This document shows, one piece after another, positions 5,483-11,817 of a stretch of 11,817 nucleotides of DNA. This DNA comes from Bryobacterales bacterium (lineage in GTDB: Bacteria > Acidobacteriota > Terriglobia > Bryobacterales > Bryobacteraceae): NCBI GenBank assembly GCA_003132905.1, contig PKZC01000260.1, positions 20,932-32,748 on the forward strand, given 5' to 3'. A program made the position numbers and the translations under genes. The notes below the pieces were generated by a model that searched no databases, was not told where the DNA came from, and saw only the letters and a program-made list of their open reading frames with translations. Within the stretch, counting starts at the first letter, position 1. The number at the start of each line of letters is the position of its first letter.

Positions 5483-7594
5483 ATGACACCCAAAGTCCGT
5501 GTCGCTCCCAAAGCCGCCCCGCGCGCCATCGCAAAGCCCCCCGCCTCTGCCCACCTGCCCGCATCCAAGGGTCTCGGAGTAAACTGGCGAGAGTTTGCGA
5601 TTCCAATCGCCGTGCTCGGCATCGTGTTCGCGATGATCACGCCGCTGCCCTCGTTTCTGCTGGACATCTTGATCAGCGCGAATATAACGTTTTCGGTCAT
5701 CGTGCTGTTAGTGTCTCTCTACATCACCAAGCCCGTCGAATTTAGCGTTTTCCCCACTACGCTTCTGTTGCTGACCCTATTCCGGCTCTCCCTAAATATT
5801 TCATCGGCGCGCCTTATCTTGCTCAACGGCAACACCGGAACCGGGGCGGCCGGGGCAGTGATCCAAGCCTTCGGGGCATTTGTCGTGGGCGGCAACTACG
5901 TAATCGGCGTCGTGATCTTTCTGGTCCTGATCGCAATTCAATATGTGGTCATCAATCACGGCGCAGTCCGCATTTCAGAGGTCACGGCGCGCTTCACCCT
6001 GGACGCCATGCCAGGTAAACAAATGTCCATTGATTCGGACTTGAATTCCGGTCTCATCGATGAGCACGAAGCCCGAACCCGGCGGCGTATGCTGGCCACC
6101 GAAGCCGAGTTCTATGGCGCCATGGACGGTGCATCGCGCTTCACGCAGCGCGACGCCGTAGCGTCCATCATCATCACCGTAATCAACATCCTGGCCGGCT
6201 TCCTGATCGGTGTGTTCCAGCACGGGCTGGATTTCCAGCGGGCGCTGGAAACCTACACGGTTCTGACCATTGGCGACGGCCTGGTCACGGTGATTCCCGC
6301 ACTCATGATTTCCATTTCGGGCGGCTTGATTGTCACGCGCGCCAGTTCGGATACCAATTTGGGATTGGAGCTCCATAAACAGGTGTTCGGAAATCCTCGG
6401 CCCTTGTTTCTGGCATCTGGAGTTCTTATCGCCATGGCCGCCTTTCCCGGCCTTCCCAAGATTCCGTTTCTGGTGCTGGGTGGTGGAGTAGGGGCGATGG
6501 CGTGGCGCTTGCGGCAAAAAACTGCCACTGCCGAAAAGGTGAAGCCTCCGGCGACCGCGCCAGCGCGCGAGAATCTGGAGTCTTTGCTGCGCATCGAACC
6601 GCTGGCGGTGGAAGTGGGATTGGGCCTCGTACATCTGGTGGAAGGCGGGCAAAATTCGCCACTCTTGAAACGAATCGCCAGCATACGGCGGCAGCTGACC
6701 ACCGAATTCGGATATATTCTGCCGCCCATACGCGTCACCGACAATTTGACCCTGAAGGCCCGCGAGTATGTGTTTTTGCTGAAAGGCACCGAGGTCTCGC
6801 GCTATGAATTAGCCCATGGTTGTGAATTGGCGCTGCAATCCGATGACAAGGGCGAAAAAATCGATGGCATAGCTACACGCGAGCCGGCCTTTGGAATACC
6901 GGCAGTCTGGATCTCGCCGGACCGAGTTGAAGAAGCGCGCCGCGCCGGATATACCGTGGTAGACACCATAAGTATTTTGGGTACCCACTTGGGCGAAATC
7001 GTACGCCGCTACGCGCACGAATTGTTCTCACGCCAAGAGGCGAAGAAGGTGCTCGATCGAGCCAACGAAGACAACTCTAAAGCAGTAGAAGACTTGGTGC
7101 CAAAATTGCTCTCGCTGGCAGTGGTGCAAAAAGTTCTACAGAATCTGTTGCGAGAACGCGTCTCGATCCGCGATGCGGTGGGTATTCTTGAAGCGCTGGG
7201 TGAAGCTGCCCCCATCACAAAGAACACTGTTCTTCTCACTGAGTATGTGCGGCAAGCTATTCGCCGTCAGGTAGTAAAGCCGTTGCTTGAGACCTCCGGT
7301 GATCTCTCGGCGTTTTTCCTCGATCCGGTTCTGGAACAGTCCATCGAGTCCGCAGTGGAACACACGGAAAATTCCAGTCATGTGAATCTTTCTCCGCAAC
7401 GTATCCGCGAAATCCAAGAACGGCTGAAGAAATGCTGCACTCCACAGGACGCCCCCGGCGTAATGGTCACCGGTTCCGCGGCACGCTTTTTTGTGCGCCA
7501 GATCATGGAAAGTATAACCCCAAATTTGTCGGTGCTATCCCACAACGAAATACCTCCAGGGAATAGAGTCATCTCTCTTGGAACGGCGGCTTAG
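5483..7594 (+). CDS. flhA: Flagellar type III export protein FlhA
   Basis: FlhA forms the nonameric export ring whose cytoplasmic domain docks chaperone-substrate complexes and couples proton flow to export. The 703-residue product matches the family length (about 690). After a basic Pro/Ala-rich leader (residues 1-30) come about eight membrane segments (to about residue 335). The FHIPEP signature lies in the loop between them: ISEVTARFTLDAMPGKQMSI and DSDLNSGLIDEHEARTRR, with D174-A-M-P-G-K-Q. A charged Pro/Ala linker (about 345-360) leads to the cytoplasmic domain with RIEPLAVEVGLGLV, PPIRVTDN, VVDTISILGTHL and the late conserved LVPKLLSLAVVQKVLQNLLR. The flagellar identity over injectisome homologues (SctV/InvA) follows from the neighbours. 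No break or frameshift is seen. A gap of 45 bases, without an evident signal, separates it from flhF. Confidence 0.98.
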   Translation: MTPKVRVAPKAAPRAIAKPPASAHLPASKGLGVNWREFAIPIAVLGIVFAMITPLPSFLLDILISANITFSVIVLLVSLYITKPVEFSVFPTTLLLLTLFRLSLNISSARLILLNGNTGTGAAGAVIQAFGAFVVGGNYVIGVVIFLVLIAIQYVVINHGAVRISEVTARFTLDAMPGKQMSIDSDLNSGLIDEHEARTRRRMLATEAEFYGAMDGASRFTQRDAVASIIITVINILAGFLIGVFQHGLDFQRALETYTVLTIGDGLVTVIPALMISISGGLIVTRASSDTNLGLELHKQVFGNPRPLFLASGVLIAMAAFPGLPKIPFLVLGGGVGAMAWRLRQKTATAEKVKPPATAPARENLESLLRIEPLAVEVGLGLVHLVEGGQNSPLLKRIASIRRQLTTEFGYILPPIRVTDNLTLKAREYVFLLKGTEVSRYELAHGCELALQSDDKGEKIDGIATREPAFGIPAVWISPDRVEEARRAGYTVVDTISILGTHLGEIVRRYAHELFSRQEAKKVLDRANEDNSKAVEDLVPKLLSLAVVQKVLQNLLRERVSIRDAVGILEALGEAAPITKNTVLLTEYVRQAIRRQVVKPLLETSGDLSAFFLDPVLEQSIESAVEHTENSSHVNLSPQRIREIQERLKKCCTPQDAPGVMVTGSAARFFVRQIMESITPNLSVLSHNEIPPGNRVISLGTAA

Positions 7595-7639
7595 GGAAAA
7601 GAGCGGCGAATTAGAAAGCGCTAGAGCAGCCATGCGGCC

Positions 7640-8794
7640 ATGAAACTGAAATCGTTTTTCGCAAACACTATTGAAGAAGCTATCCGCTTGGCGCGCCGCG
7701 AGCTGGGTCCGGACGCCATCCTGGTAAATTCCAAGGCCACTAACGTTGAGGCGCGGCACTTGGGATGCTACGAGGTCGTGGTCTGTGGAGAAGCTCAGGA
7801 CGCTGGATCAAGAGAGCAGCGGCAGGGATCGGAAAAAGGCCAAGACAATTCCTCAGAGCGCCCGGCCGGGTCGTCCCGGGCTTGGGCTACATCCCTGCCT
7901 GTCGACAAGCTGTCCCAAGATGTTTCCGAATTAAAGTACCGGATGGAAAAGCTCGCGCTCACCCTGGCCCGCGCTGGAAAGGGCATGGCCAGCATTGCTT
8001 TCGATCCCGAGCTAACCCGGGTTTTTGCCCAACTGACCGACGCGGAACTCGACACAGAGATGGCTTATGACGTGATTGGCCGGTTGACTTCTCCCATTCC
8101 CGAAGGGGCGTTGCGAATGGAGCTTGCACGCTTGGTCCGCGTCGATGCCGAACTCGGTTCACGCGACGCACCTTCCCGCGTGGTGGCGCTGGTTGGACCT
8201 CCCGGCGCGGGGAAAACGTCGGCACTGGTCAAGGTGGCCGTGCAGTACGGCCTTACCGCTCGTAAGCGCGTACAAATCCTGACCACCGACACCTACCGTA
8301 TCGGCGCAGCCGAAGAGTTGCGGTCTTATGCCGCCATTTTGGGTATCGGTTGCCAGGTTCTCGAAACTGCCGACGCGCTAGGGCAAGCGCTGGTGGAATA
8401 CCGCCAGAAAGATCTCATCCTTATCGACACGCCTGGTTTGTGCGGCTCTGAAATGGAAGCATCCGAAGACCTAGCAAGAGTACTGGTAACCCATCCGGGG
8501 ATCGATACGCATTTGGTTCTCCCAGCCTCCATGCGGGCGTCCGACCTGCGGCGGATCTCGGAACAATATAGCGTGTTTCAACCTTCCAAACTGCTCTTCA
8601 CCCGTTTGGACGAAACCGAAACGTTTGGCCCCATCTTGGCAAGCAGCATCCGGATGAAAAAACCGGTTTCCTTCTTTTCGCGAGGCCAGCGCATTCCGGA
8701 GGATCTGGAGCCGGCTACCGTGGATCTCCTGCTCGATTTGATTCTGAAATCGCCGGCCGTCGGCGATTCGAAATTTGAGGTGGTAGCGGCATGA
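7640..8794 (+). CDS. flhF: Flagellar SRP-type GTPase FlhF
   Basis: FlhF is the third SRP-type GTPase (with Ffh and FtsY); it sets the site and number of flagella in polar flagellates and affects export or assembly in others. The 384-residue product has the family N-terminus (MKLKSFFANTIEEAI, ARRELGPDAILVNSK), a variable charged/Ser-rich linker (about residues 50-85), an N-type helical region and the G domain. Its P-loop is GPPGAGKT at 186-193; TTDTYRIGAAEEL begins at T215; DTPG is at 263-266 (Ffh/FtsY have DTAGR, so the arginine finger position is Leu, as in many FlhF); TRLDE starts at T321 in place of TKxD. All nucleotide-binding motifs are intact. The usual downstream partner flhG is not here: the stop overlaps the fliA start as ATGA. 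Confidence 0.96.
   Translation: MKLKSFFANTIEEAIRLARRELGPDAILVNSKATNVEARHLGCYEVVVCGEAQDAGSREQRQGSEKGQDNSSERPAGSSRAWATSLPVDKLSQDVSELKYRMEKLALTLARAGKGMASIAFDPELTRVFAQLTDAELDTEMAYDVIGRLTSPIPEGALRMELARLVRVDAELGSRDAPSRVVALVGPPGAGKTSALVKVAVQYGLTARKRVQILTTDTYRIGAAEELRSYAAILGIGCQVLETADALGQALVEYRQKDLILIDTPGLCGSEMEASEDLARVLVTHPGIDTHLVLPASMRASDLRRISEQYSVFQPSKLLFTRLDETETFGPILASSIRMKKPVSFFSRGQRIPEDLEPATVDLLLDLILKSPAVGDSKFEVVAA
8777..8783 (+). promoter_or_regulatory. Shine-Dalgarno site of fliA within flhF
   Basis: GAGGTGG lies inside the last codons of flhF, 7 bases before the fliA ATG at 8791. With the ATGA overlap it indicates that fliA is translated from the same mRNA as flhF. Confidence 0.6.
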
Positions 8795-9576
8795 GGACAC
8801 AGGGGACAGTCAAGACTCCTATCTCCGCGATAAAGAAATATCAAGCGCCCGACCCCGCTTCCGAAGAGCGGGAACGCCTGATCCTCGAGCATTTGCCCCA
8901 AGTTCGACTTATCGCGCGGCGCATTCACGAACGATTGCCCGAGAGCGTGAATCTGGAAGACCTCATTTCCACCGGCACCATCGGCTTGATCGCCGCCATC
9001 GATCGCTTCGACCCGCGCCACAACGTCAAGCTGAAGACCTATGCCGAATACAAAATTCGCGGCGCAATCCTGGACAGCTTACGGGGCCTGGATTGGGCGC
9101 CCCGCCAGCAGCGCAGACGCTCGAAACAGATTGAAGCCGCCATCGCCACCGCCGAACAGCGCCTTCACCGCGCGCCGAGCGAAGACGAAATCGCCCACGA
9201 GCTAAAACTTTCGCTCGAGGAATATCACGAGTGGCTGGTGGATATCCGTGGTGTCAACCTGGGCAGTCTCGAAACTTCAGCTCCTGAAGACGACAGCCGC
9301 AACCTTCTGAAGTATATTTCCGACGACGAGGAGAACTGGCCCTCGCGCTTGCTCGAGCGAAGCGAATTGCAGCGCTTGCTGGCAGAAGCCATCGAGAAAA
9401 TGCCCCGAACCGAGCGGATCGTAATCAGCCTTTACTATCACGAAGAACTGACGCTGCGCGAGATCGCCAAGGTGGTGAATCTCCACGAGTCGCGGATCTC
9501 CCAACTGAAGTCGCAGGCCATCCTGCGCTTACGGTCTTACCTGGAGAAACGCTGGCCTCTCGAACGAGGCGCATAA
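8791..9576 (+). CDS. fliA: RNA polymerase sigma factor for flagellar operon, FliA/WhiG family (sigma-28)
   Basis: FliA directs RNA polymerase to late flagellar and chemotaxis promoters once the hook is complete. The 261-residue product shows region 2 at about residues 30-100 (LIARRIHERLP, NLEDLISTGTIGLIAAIDRF, then YKIRGAILDSLRGLDWAPR), region 3 at about 108-185 (APSEDEIAHELKLSLEEY), and region 4 at about 203-255 with the helix-turn-helix LTLREIAKVVNLHES and RISQLKSQAILRLR (220-246). The WAPR/ESR motifs are those of the FliA/WhiG/SigD group rather than SigB/SigF. The length is near E. coli FliA (239) and B. subtilis SigD (254). Its anti-sigma factor FlgM is not in the window. The cluster order flhF-fliA is conventional apart from the absent flhG. 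Confidence 0.96.
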   Translation: MRTQGTVKTPISAIKKYQAPDPASEERERLILEHLPQVRLIARRIHERLPESVNLEDLISTGTIGLIAAIDRFDPRHNVKLKTYAEYKIRGAILDSLRGLDWAPRQQRRRSKQIEAAIATAEQRLHRAPSEDEIAHELKLSLEEYHEWLVDIRGVNLGSLETSAPEDDSRNLLKYISDDEENWPSRLLERSELQRLLAEAIEKMPRTERIVISLYYHEELTLREIAKVVNLHESRISQLKSQAILRLRSYLEKRWPLERGA

Positions 9577-9579
9577 TTC

Positions 9580-10470
9580 ATGCCGCAGGATCCTGTGCCA
9601 GGCGACACCGTCCCTCCGGAGTCTCCGCCCCCGCAACGCGATGCCGCTCTATGGCTCGCCGAAGAATGGAGCCGCCAGATGGCCCGCGCCGTGGAGTCGA
9701 TGACGGGTGAATCGGCTCAAATCACGTTTGCCCCGCGCAAGCTCGCGCCTGCCGAGATCGAACCTTCCCAACAAGAGCTGCTGTGGTGGGAGCAGCCGCT
9801 TAGCCTGTCGCCGGATGCCATCATTTGGATCGGCGCTGAAACACGCAGTTGGCAAGACATCGGCAATCGGGTACTGCGCAGCGCCGGTGTGGACGACGCC
9901 ACGCCGGAAGACATCCGCAGCACTTATCTGGAGATTGTCAACCAAAGCCTCTCCGGGGTGGCAAGCGTGGTCTCCATGCGAGCCCGCAAAGAAATCTCGT
10001 GCGTGCAAGGCCGTTCCGCCGCTCCCCAGGCCGCTCCAGACGCCGGCGTTTATGGCTTCGAGATAACGCTCGGCGGCCAGCCCTTTCCCCTGTTGGCCGT
10101 TTTTGCCGCTACTGTAGCGAATCTTTCCGACGCCCCGGCGCCAGCCCCAGCCAAAGGCGCGCCCGAAGAACGCGCCCAGGCTTCTCGCCCAGCGGCAAAA
10201 GCCGGCGCCACGGGCTCCATGGACCTGCTGCTGGATGTCGAGCTTCCGGTGATCGTATCGTTCGGTCGCGCCCAGCTGATGTTAAAGGACGTCATCAAGC
10301 TGACTACCGGTTCGATCGTAGAGTTGAATCGCGCGCTCAGTGAACCCGTTGAGGTGATCGTGAATAATTGCGTGATCGCTCGCGGCGAAGTAGTCGTGGT
10401 GGAAGGCAACTACGGCATTCGTATCAAGCAGGTCGTCAGTCGGCAGGAGCGGCTCAGAACCCTGTATTAA
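9580..10470 (+). CDS. FliN/FliY-like flagellar switch protein with CheC-like N-terminal domain and SpoA C-terminal domain
   Basis: The 296-residue product ends in a canonical SpoA/FliN domain (residues 214-296): LLLDVELPVIVSFG, VIKLTTGSIVELNR, VEVIVNNCVIARGEVVVVEG and YGIRIKQVV. This half is closer to textbook FliN than the small copy at 2049-2297. The N-terminal half (about 20-180) is not FliN-like. It contains S114-TYL-E118-IV-N121 followed by QSLSGVA, which fits the [DS]xxxExxN catalytic helix of CheC/CheX/FliY phosphatases. An Ala/Pro-rich linker of about 30 residues joins the halves (183-213). By family knowledge FliY is a C-ring protein that dephosphorylates CheY-P; a role here in the switch complex is likely, phosphatase activity is inference. 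It lacks an obvious N-terminal CheY-binding EIDALL-type motif. It starts 3 bases after the fliA stop, with GAGG at 9566-9569. Confidence 0.8.
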   Translation: MPQDPVPGDTVPPESPPPQRDAALWLAEEWSRQMARAVESMTGESAQITFAPRKLAPAEIEPSQQELLWWEQPLSLSPDAIIWIGAETRSWQDIGNRVLRSAGVDDATPEDIRSTYLEIVNQSLSGVASVVSMRARKEISCVQGRSAAPQAAPDAGVYGFEITLGGQPFPLLAVFAATVANLSDAPAPAPAKGAPEERAQASRPAAKAGATGSMDLLLDVELPVIVSFGRAQLMLKDVIKLTTGSIVELNRALSEPVEVIVNNCVIARGEVVVVEGNYGIRIKQVVSRQERLRTLY

Positions 10471-10490
10471 GCGAAGACGCTCAACCAATC

Positions 10491-10901
10491 ATGATCGGTC
10501 GCTATCTCATTCCGCTCGCGCCCTTCTTGTTGATCGGCATTAATAGCGTGCTTTGCCTGTTCTTCTTTCTTTGTCTGGAGCACGAGATGCGCATCATGAA
10601 ACTGCGCTTGCACCGGCGTCAGAACGCGCAGCAAACGGCCGCTGACGAACTGAAGGCCCAAGTGGCGGAACTAACCGCGCGCGTGCTCGATACCGAGGAG
10701 CGCACCGGAGTTCTGGTGGCGCCTACGCCGCCCAAGTCCGGTTTGAACCTCAACAAACGCAGCCAGGTAATCCGCATGTCTCGGCGCGGAGAACAAGCCG
10801 AGAAGATAGCCGCTTCCTTGAACTTGCCGCAGCGGGAGGTGGAGTTGCTGCTGAAAATCTATAGCCGCGTGGTCTACAGCTCGAGCGAAGTCAGTTCGTG
10901 A
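10491..10901 (+). CDS. Membrane-anchored coiled-coil protein with C-terminal HTH-like segment, SwrB-like
   Basis: The 136-residue product begins at the ATG at 10491; the frame stays open further upstream but only as a shadow of the preceding gene. It has one strong N-terminal membrane segment (about residues 6-29), a charged heptad-like stretch likely to be coiled coil (30-72), a Pro-rich linker (77-83), and a C-terminal helical segment at 90-125 reading RSQVIRMSRRGEQAEKIAAS and then LNLPQREVELLLKIYS. That last part looks like a helix-turn-helix of the G-x-x-x-x-x-IA-x-x-L type. The same layout and the location after the flagellar sigma gene recall SwrB (YlxL) of Bacillus subtilis, which follows sigD and promotes export apparatus maturation; DUF2802-type proteins of other flagellar clusters are an alternative. 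Function is unproven. It is probably the last gene of the operon, and its 3' end overlaps the opposing gene by 11 bases. Confidence 0.7.
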   Translation: MIGRYLIPLAPFLLIGINSVLCLFFFLCLEHEMRIMKLRLHRRQNAQQTAADELKAQVAELTARVLDTEERTGVLVAPTPPKSGLNLNKRSQVIRMSRRGEQAEKIAASLNLPQREVELLLKIYSRVVYSSSEVSS

Positions 10902-11733
10902 CGCTGTTTTGAACCGTGCGTCCGCGTGGAATCCATCGTTCCGAGCGATCCTCCACGTTCACGCTCACCGTTACCGGCTTGCGATCCCGCACCAGCTCGA
11001 TCGCGTACGTCTTCTTGGCGTTCGCCGCTCTTACCGCATTCGATAATTCACTCGGCGTGCTCACTGCCATTCCGTCCACTTTGGTTATCACATCTCCGGC
11101 TTTGATGCCGGCTTTCTGCGCGGGAGTGTTCTCGAGCACCGAACGAACCAGCACGCCTTCCTTTACCCCGAAGTAGACCGCCAACTGTGTCCCCAGCGAT
11201 TCTGCTTCCACACCTAGCATCGGGCTGCGTATGGTGGTAAAAATCTGTGGGATATCGGGCATGTGAAATTCCGGCATCTCAAATCCCGGAGGAAAGTTTC
11301 CCGAGAACGGAAATTTGCGGCTGCCAAGCACAGCCGTCAGGGTTTGCACGGCGCCGTTGCGGCTGATCGTGAGCTTTGCCTCGCGTCCGGGCGGTGTTTC
11401 CCGTACCATCCGGCCAAACTGCTCCATTCCTTCCACGCGCTGCCCGTTGTATTCCAAAACCACGTCGCCCGTTTTCACCCCGGCCTTCTCGGCGGGACTG
11501 TTCTCTTCCACGCGCGAGATCTCCACGCCGTAGTCTTCCTTCAGCTTTAATTCCTTCGCGCGATTGGCGTCGATCTCCGCCAGGTTCACACCCAAATACG
11601 TGCCTCCCACAAACGGCAACGGCGTCCGGTTGAATTCGCGGGCTTGGGTAGCGCCCGGCGCTTGGAAGAAATCCGGGCCTTGCGCAACCGCCGCCGCGGA
11701 GAAAATAATCATTAGACCGAAAAGCTTCTTCAT
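10891..11733 (-). CDS. Secreted protein with two PDZ domains, no protease domain
   Basis: From the ATG at 11733 the product has 280 residues; an ATG at 11739 and a GTG at 11742 in the same frame are alternatives. I prefer 11733 because it gives a typical signal peptide (KK, a hydrophobic core LFGLMIIFSAAA, cleavage after AVA at about residue 17) and lies 8 bases after a GGGG stretch. PDZ domain 1 covers about residues 46-140 (YLGVNLAEI, VEENSPAEKAGVKTGDVVLE) and PDZ domain 2 about 172-262 (PMLGVEAESLG, LENTPAQKAGIKAGDVITKV). Between them is a Phe/Pro/Met-rich linker. There is no trypsin-like His-Asp-Ser domain, so it is not a DegP/HtrA protease, although the PDZ domains resemble those. A periplasmic binding or adaptor role is inference. 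It converges on the flagellar operon and is unlikely to belong to it. Confidence 0.85.
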   Translation of the reverse strand: MKKLFGLMIIFSAAAVAQGPDFFQAPGATQAREFNRTPLPFVGGTYLGVNLAEIDANRAKELKLKEDYGVEISRVEENSPAEKAGVKTGDVVLEYNGQRVEGMEQFGRMVRETPPGREAKLTISRNGAVQTLTAVLGSRKFPFSGNFPPGFEMPEFHMPDIPQIFTTIRSPMLGVEAESLGTQLAVYFGVKEGVLVRSVLENTPAQKAGIKAGDVITKVDGMAVSTPSELSNAVRAANAKKTYAIELVRDRKPVTVSVNVEDRSERWIPRGRTVQNSVTN

Positions 11734-11746
11734 AAACATCACCCCG

Positions 11747-11817
11747 CTACTTCTTACGAAGATAAATCGTGCCGCCCATCACATTCACTCGCAGCACCGG
11801 ACCGCCCCCGTTCAGCA
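11747..11817 (-). CDS. C-terminal end of an upstream gene, possibly DUF4097-type (5' part outside window)
   Basis: Reading the - strand from the window edge, one frame stays open for 22 codons to a TAG at 11749-11747. It encodes LNGGGPVLRVNVMGGTIYLR followed by two lysines and the stop. The repeated Gly and strand-turn pattern ending in a basic tail resembles the C-terminus of DUF4097 beta-helix-like envelope proteins (compare G-G-P-x-L-R ... G-x-I-x-L-R-K). The stop lies 13 bases before the ATG of the PDZ gene, on the same strand, so the two are probably cotranscribed. Only the tail is visible, so the family call is tentative; that it is coding is likely given the frame, the spacing and the composition. 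Confidence 0.5.
   Translation of the reverse strand, partial: LNGGGPVLRVNVMGGTIYLRKK

Noticed and set aside
5975..6652. A 225-residue open frame on the - strand
   Set aside because: It lies wholly inside flhA, and its product (many His, Gln and Arg) looks like a shadow of a GC-rich gene with no recognisable domain.
2311..7594. An injectisome (virulence-type) type III secretion system rather than a flagellum
   Set aside because: The membrane core proteins are shared between both systems, but FlgD, FlgE, FlhF and FliA alongside them show it is flagellar.
7595..7639. A possible promoter or terminator in the 45-base gap between flhA and flhF
   Set aside because: I see no inverted repeat followed by a T run and no convincing sigma-28 or sigma-70 pair; it looks like a simple spacer.

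Overview
The window is almost entirely one flagellar gene cluster read on the + strand (1 to 10901), followed by the ends of two genes on the - strand (10891 to 11817). I saw no RNA genes, mobile elements, CRISPR arrays or long repeats. No stretch over 300 bases lacks a gene. Gaps between flagellar genes are 45 bp or less and several genes overlap as ATGA, so the whole + strand block reads as one long operon whose promoter lies upstream of the window. The compact gene order, the divergence from proteobacterial and firmicute proteins, the two-PDZ secreted protein and the DUF4097-like tail suggest a GC-rich flagellated bacterium, possibly Acidobacteriota. That assignment is inference; the sequence alone does not prove it.

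Region by region: 1-470 is the C-terminal end of a FliK-like hook-length protein. 467-2038 holds the hook-cap scaffold FlgD (very short) and hook protein FlgE. 2049-2297 is a minimal FliN-like SpoA protein. 2311-7594 encodes the membrane core of the flagellar type III export apparatus in the order fliO, fliP, fliQ, fliR, flhB, flhA. 7640-8794 is the SRP-type GTPase FlhF, coupled by an ATGA overlap to the flagellar sigma factor FliA (8791-9576). 9580-10470 is a second, larger SpoA protein with a CheC/CheX-like N-terminal motif (FliN/FliY-like). 10491-10901 is a small membrane-anchored coiled-coil protein with a C-terminal HTH-like segment; its make-up and place after fliA resemble SwrB of Bacillus. 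On the - strand are a secreted protein with two PDZ domains and, upstream of it, the last 22 residues of another gene.

Together the genes build the hook and export gate (FliK, FlgD, FlgE, FliOPQR, FlhBA), contribute to the switch complex or C-ring (two SpoA proteins), control placement or number (FlhF) and switch on late genes (FliA). Compared with the usual fliK-flgD-flgE ... fliO-P-Q-R-flhB-flhA-flhF-flhG-fliA order, motA, motB, fliL, fliM and flhG are absent from their usual positions. The most interesting points are the CheC-like motif in the second FliN, the SwrB-like gene at the end, the altered methionine loop in FliP, and the FlgD reduced to its N-terminal domain.
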